Shown here one piece after another: positions 36,339 to 47,903 of a stretch of 64,000 nt of DNA (positions are counted from its first letter, which is position 1; each line of letters starts with the position of its first letter). The DNA is from Scolanthus callimorphus (taxonomy: Eukaryota > Cnidaria > Anthozoa > Actiniaria > Edwardsiidae): contig CM066915.1 in assembly GCA_033964015.1 (NCBI GenBank), positions 496,001-560,000 on the forward strand, read 5' to 3'. The translations under genes were made by a program, and so were the position numbers. A model generated the notes under the pieces. That model worked only from the letters and a program-made list of their open reading frames with translations, searched no databases and was not told the DNA's origin.

Positions 36339-37396
36339 TTTGTCTGGAAGTATGGTCCTATTTTTTTTTTCTTTTTTCCTCAAGTCAGTATTAAGTAATG
36401 CCGAATTGTGTGGTGGACAGGCAAATTATTTATATCACAAATAACAAAAGATCTACCACCGCGTTAACCTGTGAAAAACTATCCACTCCCGCTCCAAAAA
36501 TCCAACAAGATATTGTTTGTATGGTCTATTTGTCAATGCTGCGTTATGATTGGTTGAGCTACAAGAGTAGGCTCTGGGAACGAGAATGGCTTCCGCATCG
36601 GGATTCGGGGGTGGAAGCTGAATAAGTGGACCTTGATTATTCCTTATTCTTTGACATTTTTCTATAATTATTCATTATTCCTTTTCATTATTTAGGCGTT
36701 ATCCCGACACACAACCATTATTCATTATTCATTTAATGTAGGAACTTCTTATTCATTATTCCTCGACTTTTAGACGCAATTGTTCATTATTTATTTCTTT
36801 GTAAGACCGTCATTCATATTCATTATTCAGCTTTTGTTTTAGGAAAAAATGGCCGTTTTTAACTAAATAACGCTCAGTACATCCCATAACTCTCTGCGCG
36901 CCCTGTTAAAAGTATCCCATAACTCCCTGCGCGCCCTGCTAAAACTACGGTATATTCAAAATGGCGCCTTCCACTGAACTTGATTGAACTACGGTTGCTC
37001 GAATTCTCTAGTATACAAAGAGGAAACTCGTTGTTTTAAGAGCACAGAAAGACAAGTACTCAGCAGGTAAGATATAATTCCCGTTATTAGATGCGTTATA
37101 GCGAGCTTAGCATTATGCTAAGTGCAATTATTTAAATTAAAGATTAAAGCTTTAAACTGACGTCGTCAGAGTAAAGGTTGTTTCAGCGATGGTTCGGTTA
37201 GATACTCGACGAGTTTCCCGTCTGCTGAGACGAGTTCCTCGTCAGAAAAATTTCCTGTCTTACGTGAATTCTAGTCGGAAACTAGTCGGCTTATTATAGC
37301 CAAACTTTCTCCTTAAAAACGTTTTTTTCGCGTGATCACAGCAGAACAGGGAACCACATATTCAAGACGGGAACTCACTCTAAGTATAAATTCGGC
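36339..37396. other. Intergenic, low-complexity TTCATTATTC stretch
   Basis: 36340-36366 matches the end of the repeat at 35135/55104 (TTTGTCTGGAAGTATGGTCC). TTCATTATTC words repeat through 36640-36830. CCCATAACTC...TGCGCGCCCTG occurs twice at 36882 and 36916. No exon recognised. Confidence 0.5.
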
Positions 37397-37501
37397 TAAT
37401 GTAAAATTAGCCTGAGTATCAGGACCCTCCCCCTACTCAAATAAAAAAGAGAAGGAGGGGAGAGGGCCTGACACAATGCATTCAAAAGTTCATGTTCAAC
37501 A

Positions 37502-38139
37502 TTGGGCAATTCCAGAAAATAAAGGTACCCTCCCCACTAGTCCAGTCCCTGAACTCTCCTTCGCGGCTCCGTTGTTGCCTGTGGTCGCCGAAAGGAGAGT
37601 CCAGAAACCTTTTTATGCGCATGCGCTAGATCTGACCAAGAACTTGTTTTTTTTGTTAGTGCGCATGATCCAAATACCGCTGTCGAAGATTGTTTGTTGA
37701 ATTTTCGCAGTTACGGTCACAAGGGCGTCCTATATCTTGATGGACAAAATTCATGTAGTCAACAATCAATTTCCGACAACGGTATTTAGATCATGCGCAC
37801 TAACGAAAAAACCCCAGTTCTTGGTCAGATCTAGCGCATGCGCATATAAAGGTTTCTGGACTCTCCTTTCGGCGACCACAGGAAACAACGGAGCCGCGAA
37901 GGAGAGTTCAGGGACTGGACTACCTCCCCACGGGCGGCACTAGTTTTTGACACCCCCATGCATCCAGAATTTCCAAAATGGTTTACCCCCCATGCATATA
38001 GAATTCCAGCCAGGTTAAAGAAATCCAGCTTCGAAAACCACCCCTTACAATCAGAATTCCAAGCTCTTAAACCCCCCATCCCATCGGAATTTCCAAATGC
38101 CGCCCGTGGGGGGTACCTTTATTTTCTGGAATTGCCCAT
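37502..38139. mobile_element. TIR element, terminus TGGGCAATTCCAGAAAATAA (nested, second level)
   Basis: TGGGCAATTCCAGAAAATAA with AGGTACC at the left and its reverse complement at 38113-38139. The interior right half is a set of AATTCC/CCCCCC motifs like family D. It is split by 37538-37922. Confidence 0.75.
37538..37922. mobile_element. 385-bp near-perfect palindromic element (nested, third level)
   Basis: AGTCCAGTCCCTGAACTCTC through GATCCAAATACCG and back to the mirrored GGACTGGACT. Almost the full length is two arms of about 190 bp. The flanks ACCCTCCCCA / ACCTCCCCA may be the target duplication. Such a structure should form a hairpin when transcribed. Confidence 0.8.
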
Positions 38140-39306
38140 TCAGAATCTGAAAGCTGCGCTGATTGGCCAAAAGACAAAGGGACGCGTCACGTGAGTTAAC
38201 CGGAAGCGAAACTGGAGCGTTTGCTCATTCGAGTACAAGCCGCAATAGGAGAGAGGAATCTTTCGGGAACGCGAACGCAAAGATTTTAATAAATTCGTCC
38301 TTTCAAATTCGGAATATGGACGAAAGAGAGTTTGAAGATGATGTAGAATCTGGAATACAGTTTTTTCCTGCTATACAAGTAGGTAAAAGAAGAGCAGACT
38401 GCGTGCCTCAATTCTAGTAGTTTTGCCAACTGCTTTTGACAAACGCTAATTTGTCAACACAGATGCTGTACGCTAGCTTCTGGCTTTAGAAAGATGGAGA
38501 GAAGACCCTTGCGAGTAATGTACTAGGCCCGAAAGCAGCAAGTCGTGCTAAAAGCTAAGGGAATTTCAATGGCATCCCTCAAAGATCAACGATAACAAAG
38601 AAATCCTGCTCAGCAGCGCTAAATTTTCTCCTAGCTCAGGCAAATTGTCCCCGCAGGATTCGGCAGCTTTGGCTAGAAAAAAAACGGTCCTTTGAGCTTG
38701 TGATAACTTATGCAGTTTCTGTAGTAATTATCCTTGCGGAATTCCTGCACACATCGAGACCCGCTCGCCGAAGTTCCCACGCAGTCCACACTTTCAAGCA
38801 GGTTTCCCAAAATAACCGACCAAGCTCCAAGCTTTCCAGATACTTTTGTTGGAGAAAATAAGTGTACTGATCCGGATTTGAGCCATATTTAATAAGCTTG
38901 ATCTTTTACAAACGAAAGAAACAAGCAAGCTTGACTGTTTTGGTTTTGGTTCAAGGAAACGTACTTGAGCGAGACAATAGGCGATGACAGCTGACAACAA
39001 TTTTTTGATATGATTTTCACAGCCGCCTTGAAGGGGGCAGAAGGCGCCGCGACAAGTGATTGTGTCAGGCGTAATTCTATTTTTCCTCTCTCATTTTCTC
39101 ACAGAAAAATAAAATTCCGCCTGATACTCAGGCTAATGTAAAATTACTTTGTATTCATTTTTGTATGATTTATTCAGACTTAGTGTAATCTCTTTCGGAG
39201 TCCTGAAATCCACTCTGAGTTTCAATTATGGGAACTTAGATGGTCTAATAAAATAAATCTTTGAACAATTTGCAAAAGCCAAAAACCACTTGCACTTGCT
39301 TGTATA

Positions 39307-41060
39307 TCAGTGGCTTTCCCCAGGGAGCGACCCCTGGGGTATTAGGGGGGTTTGTTGAGATTTGTAAGCAAAACTTGCCAAAGGGGTAGGGTTTTTTTCG
39401 ACTTTTGTACATATCGCCTATTATATAGACATAGACATAGATAATCTTTATTGTGACAGTGCAACCCTAGGGCGCCTGTGCCGTATATTACAATAAAGTG
39501 TTTAAAATGTTAATAATAATAAATATCATGTAGTTAAATGGAAAAGAAAGGCGATGTCATTACATATTGTATGTTGTGGTTGTGGGTGGTACTCCTGAAG
39601 TGTGACCTTTGTGTGCCTTTCAAGATATTTGTACAACGTCGTTCTGCTTCTTTCATAACCATGTATCAGTCAGTTCCAGCGGTGACCATGACCCCTTAAC
39701 CCCCCCCCCCCCACCCCACCCCACCCCCCACCCAGCTGAAAAGATGCAAAATACCCAATGGCGGGGAAGACAAAAAATGGACTACTAATGCCCCTCTCCC
39801 GGGACCAGAAAAAGACAAAGATTCCATCGACACTGCGTTACAAAGCTTCACAACAAAATATTCCGCTCAGAACTTCAACTCCATTTATTCGTTTTTTAAC
39901 TGTTCTGTTTTCTCGTCTCTGAACAAGTTCTCAATTCACTCTGAAAGCGAGACAGAATATAAGTAAACATAGTGAAACAAATCCGGCAGTCTCAAATCGT
40001 AATTGAAATTCTTCTTCTACTAAAGGCATTACAATATAGTAGACATACCTTCAGAAGTCTCCACTAATTTCTCTCGGCCATTTGCGGCTGTAGTCATTTG
40101 GCTACAAATTCCATTCATTTGTCGTCCCCGGCATCTCTCAATCTCAAAACTAGAGTGGTGTATACGGGCCATGCTCAGCATTTTATTTTGTGTGACGTTA
40201 TTTTATGTGACTGGGACATCGTAACTGCCAATTGATCTGTTATAACTGGTCATGGAGGTGAACTGGTGTTGTAGTTCCGCAAGACTCAACGCGCTAAAAG
40301 ATTGTGAAAGAGAACCAAAATTCTCCACCCCCCTCCCCCGGGGGGGGGGGGGGCATGGTCGGGGGCATGGTCACCGCTGGAATTGACTGATACATTACCC
40401 ACAGGGTCAACCCTGGGATTTGTTTCGTCAGCGGTATATCATACAAAATGCTCGGGCCTGTGGGTTTCATGCGTTTAGCGTCGTGCCCTTGACTGGGCCA
40501 TGTGTTAAGATTGCAAAGAAGAAGGCAAAAGAGATTGACAAGTTTATGTGCTTTTTCTGTAGTGCATAGTAATGTTAAGGTATAGCATACCCTATACATA
40601 TATTAATTCGGAGAGTCAATTTATTATACACACGAGTCATGAGATTTGTATGTCTTCTTGCCTGTATATTGCACGCTAATTATTGTGAATCAACAATCAA
40701 TCATAATCAATCTGGAGAAAGTCTGGTGCAAGAGTTTAATGATGGCACATCACACTTCTAATGTTTTGGGGTGACAGCTTTGTTATTCATCTTAGGGTAG
40801 GACACTTTAATTTGACGAACTTTGTGCATTTTTCTTGAACACTTCATGTTGGCGAACATTTCTTGAAAGAATCATGAACATCTTGTGTATATTGCATGCA
40901 TTTAACTTATTTAGCTTATTGAAAACTTCATATCCCCAGGGGTAGGGATTTTGTCACTATTTTATTGCCCCATACCCAGGGGGATTTTAAGTTTTTTTAT
41001 TGGACCTTATGACAAATCCCCTTGGGTCTCCGGGGGTCACCCCCTAGGGGAAGCCACTGA
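39307..41060. mobile_element. 1.75-kb TIR element, TA target site
   Basis: TCAGTGGCTTTCCCCAGG at the left mirrors CCTAGGGGAAGCCACTGA at the right, flanked by TA on both sides as in Tc1/mariner-type insertions. No transposase frame is visible. Another element (39661-40395) is inserted in it. Confidence 0.65.
39661..40395. mobile_element. TIR element, terminus ATGTATCAGTCAGTTCCAGC (nested)
   Basis: ATGTATCAGTCAGTTCCAGC GGTGACCATG and its reverse complement at 40366-40395 with C/G homopolymer runs just inside both ends. Related in its terminal CAGTCAATT to the element at 55701-56246. Confidence 0.7.
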
Positions 41061-41159
41061 TACAAGCATTAGCGCTTGCCAAAAGAGACTCTCAAAAGGA
41101 GCATCTGTACAATTACCCTGCAAGCAGTGATTTCCTTCTCTCTAGGCAGCTAAGAAACT

Positions 41160-41352
41160 CGCCGTTTTACAGCGTTCTCACAGCGATTTTTTGGGGAAAA
41201 TGCAGAGAGGCTAGTTTTCGGCTATTTTAACAATGTTTCCGCAGTTTGTTTGTCAAGGCCGTTTTACAGCGTTCTTGCAGCGATTTTTTGGGAAAATGCA
41301 GAGAGGCTAGTTTAGGCTATTTTAACAAATGTTTATGCAGTTTGTTTGTCAA
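41160..41352. repeat. Two tandem ~100-bp copies
   Basis: GCCGTTTTACAGCGTTCTCA CAGCGATTTTTTGG ... GCAGTTTGTTTGTCAA occurs twice, starting near 41160 and 41259. Confidence 0.8.
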
Positions 41353-41409
41353 AAATCGAAAAATGGAAAAACAGTCAGAATAGTCACTTAGGTTGTTATT
41401 GCAGTGACC

Positions 41410-41607
41410 CCGTCATTTGATGTATATCAAATAAACGGCCAGAATAAAATTTAATCTGTCAAAATTGTTGGTATTTTTTAGGGTATTTTCAGACAGAGGG
41501 GTATTTTTTAGGGTGGAAATTTTTTCTGACCTGGTATTTGTTAGGGTCAAAATTCGAGTTTCCCAACGGTCACCCCTAGCATTTAACCTTAGAGTCCCCA
41601 CCCCCGG
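41410..41607. repeat. Right-end fragment of the TTTTTTAGGG element (full copy 53038-53432)
   Basis: CAAATAAACGGCCAGAATAA, TTTAATCTGTCAAAATTG, three TATTTTTTAGGG motifs and GGTCACCCCTAGCATTTAAC match 53265-53432 in the same orientation. Confidence 0.75.
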
Positions 41608-42075
41608 GGTTAGATCCTTCCTTAGCCATGATCAATCCCATTCCAACAGGATGAAGATGCTTTTACTGTAGTTCTTGCTCCCATACTTGCTCATACATTT
41701 TGGAATTTCATGTTTCATTCCATAGATTACATTTGTAAATGTCCTAACATGCTAACAATGAAGCAGGAAACTGGAACATTGCTCTCAGGTAAGGGACTGG
41801 TCATAACTTAGAGGGGGGGAGGGCTGGATTTACTGATATTGCCTGTAGTGCTGACAATGGATAAAATAATTCCAATCTCCTCAATTGTGTAATTCCAGAA
41901 ATTATCCATACCCCCCACCACAGAAACATTTTTCCTAAGGACCCCCACCCCCTTGAAATTTCTAGTGAAAATACTTAAAAAGAGAATTGTTTTAGTGACT
42001 TGAGCAATGTGTGGCCAAACATCTGGTTCCAGAGTGAACAAAACCTTTTGGCTTTATTTTAGGATCTTTTGAAAG
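41608..42075. other. Non-coding spacer with MITE family D remnant
   Basis: TGTGTAATTCCAGAAATTATCC and ACCCCC runs at about 41887-41960 are one end of a family D element. Nothing else recognised. Confidence 0.4.
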
Positions 42076-42390
42076 GTTTGCATGCAAGAAGTAACGCAAG
42101 TTAGTTCCGTTAAGAAATCTTGAAGGCAACCTACGAACAAAATACATTTCAAAGTTTATATTAATGAGGATTTGTATAGAATTTCACTTTCAATATGAGT
42201 TTTCCTATTACAGTACTCCAAGTGGTGAACTTGGGAATAAATTTCTCTGCTTTTGATGAGAATTTCATGGCGGTACGAACCAAGTCATTCCTTACATGTA
42301 GCTCTTCAAAAGAAAACCAAAATCAAGCCAAGAGGTTCTCGACTTTTGAGTAACTGGATTTTTGGCAACTTTTTGTCAAAACTAGAAACA
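42076..42390 (+). repeat. Diverged copy of the GRL upstream block
   Basis: Same orientation and order as 2513-2860, with many substitutions and small indels. It is cut off at the right by the palindromic element 42399-43055. No GRL coding sequence follows on the far side of that element or of the next one. Confidence 0.65.
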
Positions 42391-42398
42391 TCTGTCTT

Positions 42399-43055
42399 AA
42401 GGTTACGAGAACCTTCGCGCATGTGGTCGAAAAAAAAATCATACACATCCTTGGTTTAACCAAAACATGTGACTTATAAGTGGACTAGTGGACTGTGGCA
42501 AAAGTAAATATTTTTTTCATCAATATAATTTTTTTAAGGTTTAATTAAAAATTCGGGTGTGATAATTTCAAGAGATAACGCTGTCAAACTGCTGAACCTT
42601 GACTCCCAAGTAACACATTGTTTTTAATCCTTAAAGGCGTTTCTCAAAAACGGTGTCCTGCGTTTTTTAAAATTTTGCTTTGTTCAAAGTTATTGAACTT
42701 TAAATTATGAAGGTCAAATTTTATAGAATTTTCACGCTCTAAAAATTAACAAAAATTCATACTAATTTTGAACTGAACAAAATAAAAAAACGCACCTTTA
42801 AGGATTAAAACAACTGTTTACTTGGGAGTCATGGTCCAGCAGTTCGACAGCATTAGCTCATGAAAATAGCACACCAAAATATTAAATCAATGCTTAAAAA
42901 ATTACAGGTATCAATAAGTGATTTCGTTTTGCCATAGCCCGCTAGTCCATTCTATAAGCTTTCCAATGATATACAGGTTGACATATTTTGGTTAAACTAA
43001 GGGTGTGTATGATTGTTTTTTCCGAGGAGGTGCCGCGAAGGTTCTCAGTAACCTT
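42399..43055. mobile_element. 657-bp long-armed palindromic element
   Basis: AAGGTTACGAGAACCTTCGC starts the left arm and GCGAAGGTTCTCAGTAACCTT ends the right arm. Pairing continues inward through ATCATACACA, TTTGGTTAAAC, GGCAAAA, GCTGTCAAACTGCTG and CTTGACTCCCAAGTAA to a short centre near 42720. Arms are about 320 bp. Confidence 0.8.
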
Positions 43056-43062
43056 ATAGGAG

Positions 43063-43497
43063 ATATCACCCCTAAAAGAGTGAAATGGGGCAAATATGGC
43101 AAATATTGTTAAAACCATAGTGGCGAAAAAAACATTTAAAACATTCAAGATACGAAATATTTGCATGTATACGTACAGTATGTAGATGTTGACAAGCGTA
43201 TCAAAATGAGTTTCTCTTGTGCATCCATGGAAAATTATATACAGTAGTGCACTTATCTCTGAATCTACATTTGAGTGACAGCTGAAAACAATACCTCCAG
43301 ACACGTCACTAGAAAGCTTGACCCGGTAATCCCATTATCGGCCAATTAGCCACAGGGTGACCAAAAGGGCAAAATCGGCTACTTTTGGCTGCATGTACTG
43401 AGCTGGGGTTTTGTCCAAATCGCAAGTATAATACCCATCAATTTCAAGCTTGAAATGTGTAGAATTGTCCCATTTCGCTCTTTCAGGGGTGATATGC
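43063..43497. mobile_element. TIR element, terminus ATATCACCCCTAAAAGAG
   Basis: ATATCACCCCTAAAAGAGTG AAATGGG mirrors CCCATTTCGCTCTTTCAGGG GTGATAT. It lies head to tail with the previous element. Confidence 0.65.
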
Positions 43498-44092
43498 ACT
43501 TTAAGCAGCTTGTAAAGTATGGAAAATAAGAGTGTTTGACTCCCACTCCATTGGAATTTCCAATTCCCTGACGTGGTATTGGCAGGGACGTCAACCCCAG
43601 GGCTTCAAAAATTTGGAGACTGCCTTGACTGGCAAAATTTCATGAAATGTATGGCAGTCCCAGGAGACGATCAGGCAAAAAATCTTGAGACTTCCGGCAA
43701 AACCTTGAGAGTTGATGTCCCTGTAATGGATCTCTTCTGGAATTACAGTAATCATTGTGGTAAAATGGTAAAAATTGATCAAAGGATTTGACACAAATTT
43801 GTAAAATAATGCCTAGTTAGAGCGGATTTCAGATGACCGTAATTCGCAATTACTGTCTTTTGATCACTCTTAAAGGTTTTATTCAGAATTGGTGCAGTGC
43901 CCAGAGGGTTATCAGGCATAGACATGATGGGGGTCTGGATTTGGGTTAAAAATCATTGCCAGGCATTTTTGGGGTGGAAATTTGGAGATGGCTAGTTTTA
44001 CCAGAGTGCATTAATTTGTAAGGTAAGAAAATACCTGGGAATTCTGGTGGGGTACAAAATAATAAGCTCAGTCTGACCCTCATCATTCTTGT
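43498..44092. other. Non-coding spacer
   Basis: Contains a degenerate family D-like inverted pair (TCCATTGGAATTTCC near 43546 and ATGGATCTCTTCTGGAATTA near 43725). No exon recognised. Confidence 0.4.
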
Positions 44093-44284
44093 ACCTAGAG
44101 CTCTCCCACTCGTCACCTGACAGGGAGACTCGATGGCCATTGGAGGGCGATTTTTTAACATTTGGACATGCACAGAAAGTTCCTTCCCAAGTGGCTCTGT
44201 GTCAAATCTTGTGCATGCATCAGTGGCTGCCACCAGAGCTTCCCCCATGAGGAAACAAGCCAGGGAGCACTGGGTAAGAGAATG
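44093..44284. mobile_element. MITE family E, copy 2
   Basis: CATTCTTGTACCTAGAGCTC to TGGGTAAGAGAATG. The interior CTGTGTCAAATCTTGTGCATGC matches copy 3 at 57187-57400 (CTGTATCAAATCTCGCGCATGC). Confidence 0.8.
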
Positions 44285-44328
44285 GATCCTGCTATGTTTA
44301 TGCTTGAGTTGTGCATAAGACCATATCG

Positions 44329-45905
44329 GCTAACGTTGTTTACCAGTACATCTTGTTGCCACCCAACAATTCAGACAGGGCCCGTGGTTTGATGCGCTGG
44401 TGCGGAAACGCATAATTTGGCTTTCTCCGCATAATGCGCATAATCCGTCAAATCCCGCATAATCACGCATAATTTCCCAAAATTTTGTGAAAAACATCAA
44501 AAAGACATCATTACTTGGTGAATTTTAAACTTTCTTACCTATTTTTTCTCACAAAAGTCATACATTTCTTCTGAAATCGTCTGTCCAACGTCAAAACAAC
44601 TCGATAGAAATGAGAATAACAAGGCGTTCTATGCTAATAGCGTCGCGCTGGGAACTGATATCGAAAAGAAATAAAACGTGCCTAATTGGCCAAATAACTA
44701 ATATTTCCAGCTGAGCAGATAGATTCAAACACATGTTTGCGCTTTGGATATTTTACAAAGAAAAATCACGGCAAAACAGGACGCTAACCGCGATAAAAAC
44801 GGTCAGCTTTCAATGCACTTCACATTGATCATATGACATTACGCTTTTTCGTGGATCTTTATTATTGTTACAGGCAGCATTCAGCAATTTCATTTCACAA
44901 GCAACGCGAAAAATACCAGGCACACGAACAGCTCCCACGATAACAAAAACAAAACACTGACAGAATAACGTGGCACGTTTCCGGTTTTATAAAAGCTCTT
45001 ACACTACCACCGACGACAGTGCAGATCGCTCTCGCGATCAGGATTATTTTGATAATTACACGCAGAACGACGGCAAACAAACGCAACGATGTTTTTGTGA
45101 TTAAATGAGAGATCGTAACGGTCCGTAACGATAGCTCTGTTAGTCTGCGTAGCTCTCGTGACCGTTCTGTTCATGGTTGGATAGGAGTGCGTTGCTACGA
45201 TCCTTGCAGTATGAAAAAAGTGTGCCTGGGTCTGAGACAAGTAAACGAAAGAAGACGAAGTACTAATCTTTGCTACCGTGTAACTGAAGTTAGTTGGTAA
45301 CGCTTTTTTGTAAGAAAGTAATAAGGTTTGTTAAAAGCGAAAACACACGTCTCCCTATAGAAGAAACGTAGCGTCATGACGTTAGTAAAGCGAAGCGATT
45401 GGAACTCATCACAGAGCATTTTCTAGACAAACAAAAGTTGATAAAGTTAAATAACAGCTATATCCATGTAACAAACAGGCGAAAAGAGCAAAATATGTTA
45501 TGGCACTTGGAAAAAAATATTGCGCAATCCCGCATAATTTCGTATTTTTAGCGCATAATTTCGAATTTTTAGCGCATAATTTCAGATTTCTATTTTTTCG
45601 CTTTTGCGTTACTGGCTGTTACCAATATTGCGTTACTTGTCAGGCACGCAAAGGATTATGGGAAGCTGACCGTGATGCACCGCGCACCTTGAAAAAACCT
45701 CGACCTGACCGTGATGCACCACGCACCGCTAGAAAAAAAAACATGGCGACTGGGTACGAGTCTGATGCACCGAAGGAATGAATATGGAAGCATTCCAAAC
45801 AAAGAAGATTATTCAAATGTACCCCACATGATCTTAAATATCTTAAAAACATTACACCCAGCTGAGGAGGTCAATTGGTGGCAACAAGATGTAAACACTG
45901 TTAGC
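44329..45905. mobile_element. 1.6-kb TIR element with CGCATAATT subterminal words
   Basis: GCTAACGTTGTTTACCAGTA CATCTTGTTGCCACC mirrors GGTGGCAACAAGATGTAAAC ACTGTTAGC. CGCATAATT/GCGCATAAT words cluster at about 44410-44475 and 45530-45585, just inside both ends. Short frames inside (45004-45240, 45500-45781) show no transposase motif. Confidence 0.75.
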
Positions 45906-46023
45906 AGATTTGGTCTTTTGTGAAAAGAAACTCTCACAGAGTGGAGCACCAACAGCAAAATTCCTAACTGATGATGTAAAACTGGGACAGAATGATTCCT
46001 CTTTAGACATTTGCATTGCTATT

Positions 46024-46192
46024 TATTATATAGACACAAGTGTTTTACTGGGAAATACGTCACTCGTAGTTCTCATATGAAGCTACATCCGGGTCCTGAG
46101 TGACATATTTTCCAGATCCTCGTGAGGATATCGGTCAAAACAAAAGTGCTTGGAAATTTGGAATATTTATTTTCTGGTTTGTCTATATAATA
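46024..46192. mobile_element. TIR element, terminus TATTATATAGACA
   Basis: TATTATATAGACACAAGTG at the left and GGTTTGTCTATATAATA at the right, with CACTCGTAGTTC and GAGTGACATATTTTCCAG paired inside. Abuts the following hairpin. Confidence 0.6.
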
Positions 46193-46200
46193 AAAAGAAA

Positions 46201-46336
46201 ATTACACGGTGGCTTGAAGATATGAGTTTTATTTTCTCGTGTCAAAACAATATTTTACTCATTTCCTGTGCTCATTCGTAAAATATTGTTCTTGTCACTC
46301 GAAAATAAAACTCATATCTTCGCGCCACCGTGTAAT
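46201..46336. repeat. 136-bp foldback hairpin
   Basis: ATTACACGGTGGC pairs with GCCACCGTGTAAT, GAAGATATGAGTTTTATTTT with AAAATAAAACTCATATCTTC, and AACAATATTTTAC with GTAAAATATTGTT around a 20-bp loop. I associate this hairpin with coral genomes. Confidence 0.85.
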
Positions 46337-46716
46337 ATCCTCTATGTATAATTTATATTATGTACAAGTGTATTTGCATTAATGTCATTAAGGAAGGAAT
46401 TTTTCTGTTTTCTTTCACCAAGTGGATGATTAGGGTAGCTGTAAAAACTGTAAGGAGTAATGATTGCTTCTTCATGTTAGGTTAGAGACAGACCATAGAT
46501 ATTTACGGGGAGGTTGCAGGTTTTCTTGTGCAGGACATATTTTTTACTGGCTTAGATGAGTGGCAGAGTTTTTTTTTTGTTAGCCGAAGCTGTTGTTTTC
46601 TTCTGCCTCACCAACTTGCAGGGATTTATTTTTCTAGCTCAGACACCTGCACGTTTTTTTTTTCTCAGGATTTCTGCAACCCTTCCCGGAGGTATCTAAT
46701 GGTCTGTCCCTTTAGG

Positions 46717-47075
46717 AGTTCCCTGCTAGCAGAGACCTCCTGCATTTTGCTAGCTGAGGGTTGCGAGGAAAAGAGACCTCTGCCCTGGGTCGAAACTTTC
46801 TTTGTTTTGCCGCTGCCAACAACCTTGATGGTTTGCTGACCGTTTCTTGAGCCCACTATTATGTGCACGCATACGTATCTACACACAATTTCTGCTCAAA
46901 TGATATCAGTGAAAACGTCTGTAGATATGCGTGTGCATAAAAGTGGGCTCAAGGAATGGCCAGCACCAAGGTTACTGTAAAACAAAGCAAGTTTCCACCC
47001 AGGGCAGATTCTCTTTTCTTCATGACCTCAGGGTGCAAAATGTAGAGAAAAGAGGTCTCTGCTAGCAGGGAAGGT
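46717..47075. mobile_element. 359-bp palindromic element, terminus TTCCCTGCTAGCAGAG
   Basis: AGTTCCCTGCTAGCAGAGAC mirrors GTCTCTGCTAGCAGGGAA. CTGCCCTGGGT pairs with ACCCAGGGCAG and TTGAGCCCACT with AGTGGGCTCAA. Nearly palindromic throughout. Confidence 0.8.
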
Positions 47076-47264
47076 AGGAGATGGAATTGGGATTTTGCTT
47101 AGCTACTGTCTCATTATTTTTGTTATAATCATCCTGAGGACTGTATTGACCAGCTTTACAATAAAGAAATAAAAGAAATAAAAGAAGAGCATATGTGTAA
47201 TTAGTTTTTATTCCAACTTTATATGGTATGTAAGTACCTTTTTTTGAATAACAAAATCTCACAA

Positions 47265-47490
47265 GGCCCATCAGACTCCAGCTGTTGATGCCCCTGTTAG
47301 CACCAGTGGTGTGTCAGCTCACTTCACTCAGTACTGGAGACTCCAAGCTCCAGACTGCTCATCAGGCAGTATCTCCTCAGCTCTCAAGGCTGCAACTCTA
47401 GGGCTACAGTGTACCTTCACACATACCAGGTCTCTCACATGATTGATGTTGCCATGGTGATAGGTACAAACACATGCAGTACATGTTAAA
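47265..47490 (+). pseudogene. Degenerate copy of exon-like block (partner 49225-49480)
   Basis: The plus strand here matches the minus strand of 49225-49480: CTCACAAGGCCCATCAGACT, CAGGCAGTATCTCCTCAGCT, CTCTCACATGATTGATGTTG. A few bases lost before CTTCACACATACC break the frame that is open in the other copy. It ends in the same GTGATAGGTACAAA context. Confidence 0.55.
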
Positions 47491-47699
47491 AGACTGATAA
47501 CATTCTGTTATTAAGGGAACATGCCACAAATCACTCCATATTTCCACCCCCAATTATTCAACTTTTAAAACAGACATCCTAACTTCCCCCACAATTAGGG
47601 CTGGGATGTCTATGACTCTGCTTTCACGAAAGCCAATCTGCACACTATAAAATTTGTATTTTTTTAAAAGTTATACATTTTGTAATTTTGATAGAAGCT

Positions 47700-47903
47700 A
47701 AGAGCCTGTGTCAGCTGCCATTTTGACAGCATAGCAACATACCAAGTCGGAGAAAGCATTCCATTTCCATCAGCTAATTTAGAGGAATTTTCTCAACAAT
47801 TGAATTTGGTAAATCAAATCTGATTTTAGAGATTTCTACAGGTAATTTGTCGTCTAATAATCGAACGAAAAAGCTTACACTTGGTAGCTGACACAGGCTC
47901 TTT
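47700..47903. mobile_element. MITE family G, copy 1, terminus AAGAGCCTGTGTCAGC
   Basis: AAGAGCCTGTGTCAGC to GCTGACACAGGCTCTTT. The interior TTTTGACAGCATAGCAACAT, ACCAAGTCGGAGAAAGCA and AAATCAAATCTGA match copy 2 at 58214-58443. Confidence 0.85.

Larger units (their letters stand above)
37410..39133. mobile_element. 1.7-kb TIR element flanked by 13-bp direct repeats, with nested insertions
   Basis: TAATGTAAAATTA occurs at 37397-37409 and 39134-39146. The ends GCCTGAGTATCAGG and CCTGATACTCAGGC are inverted. Inside lie element 37502-38139 and, within that, 37538-37922. A possible short exon at 38316-38378 (MDEREFEDDVESGIQFFPAI plus Q) ends at a donor AA|GTAGGT, too little to call a gene. Confidence 0.7.

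Noticed and set aside
45004..45781. Coding capacity inside the 44.3-45.9 kb element
   Set aside because: Short frames on both strands without any transposase motif.
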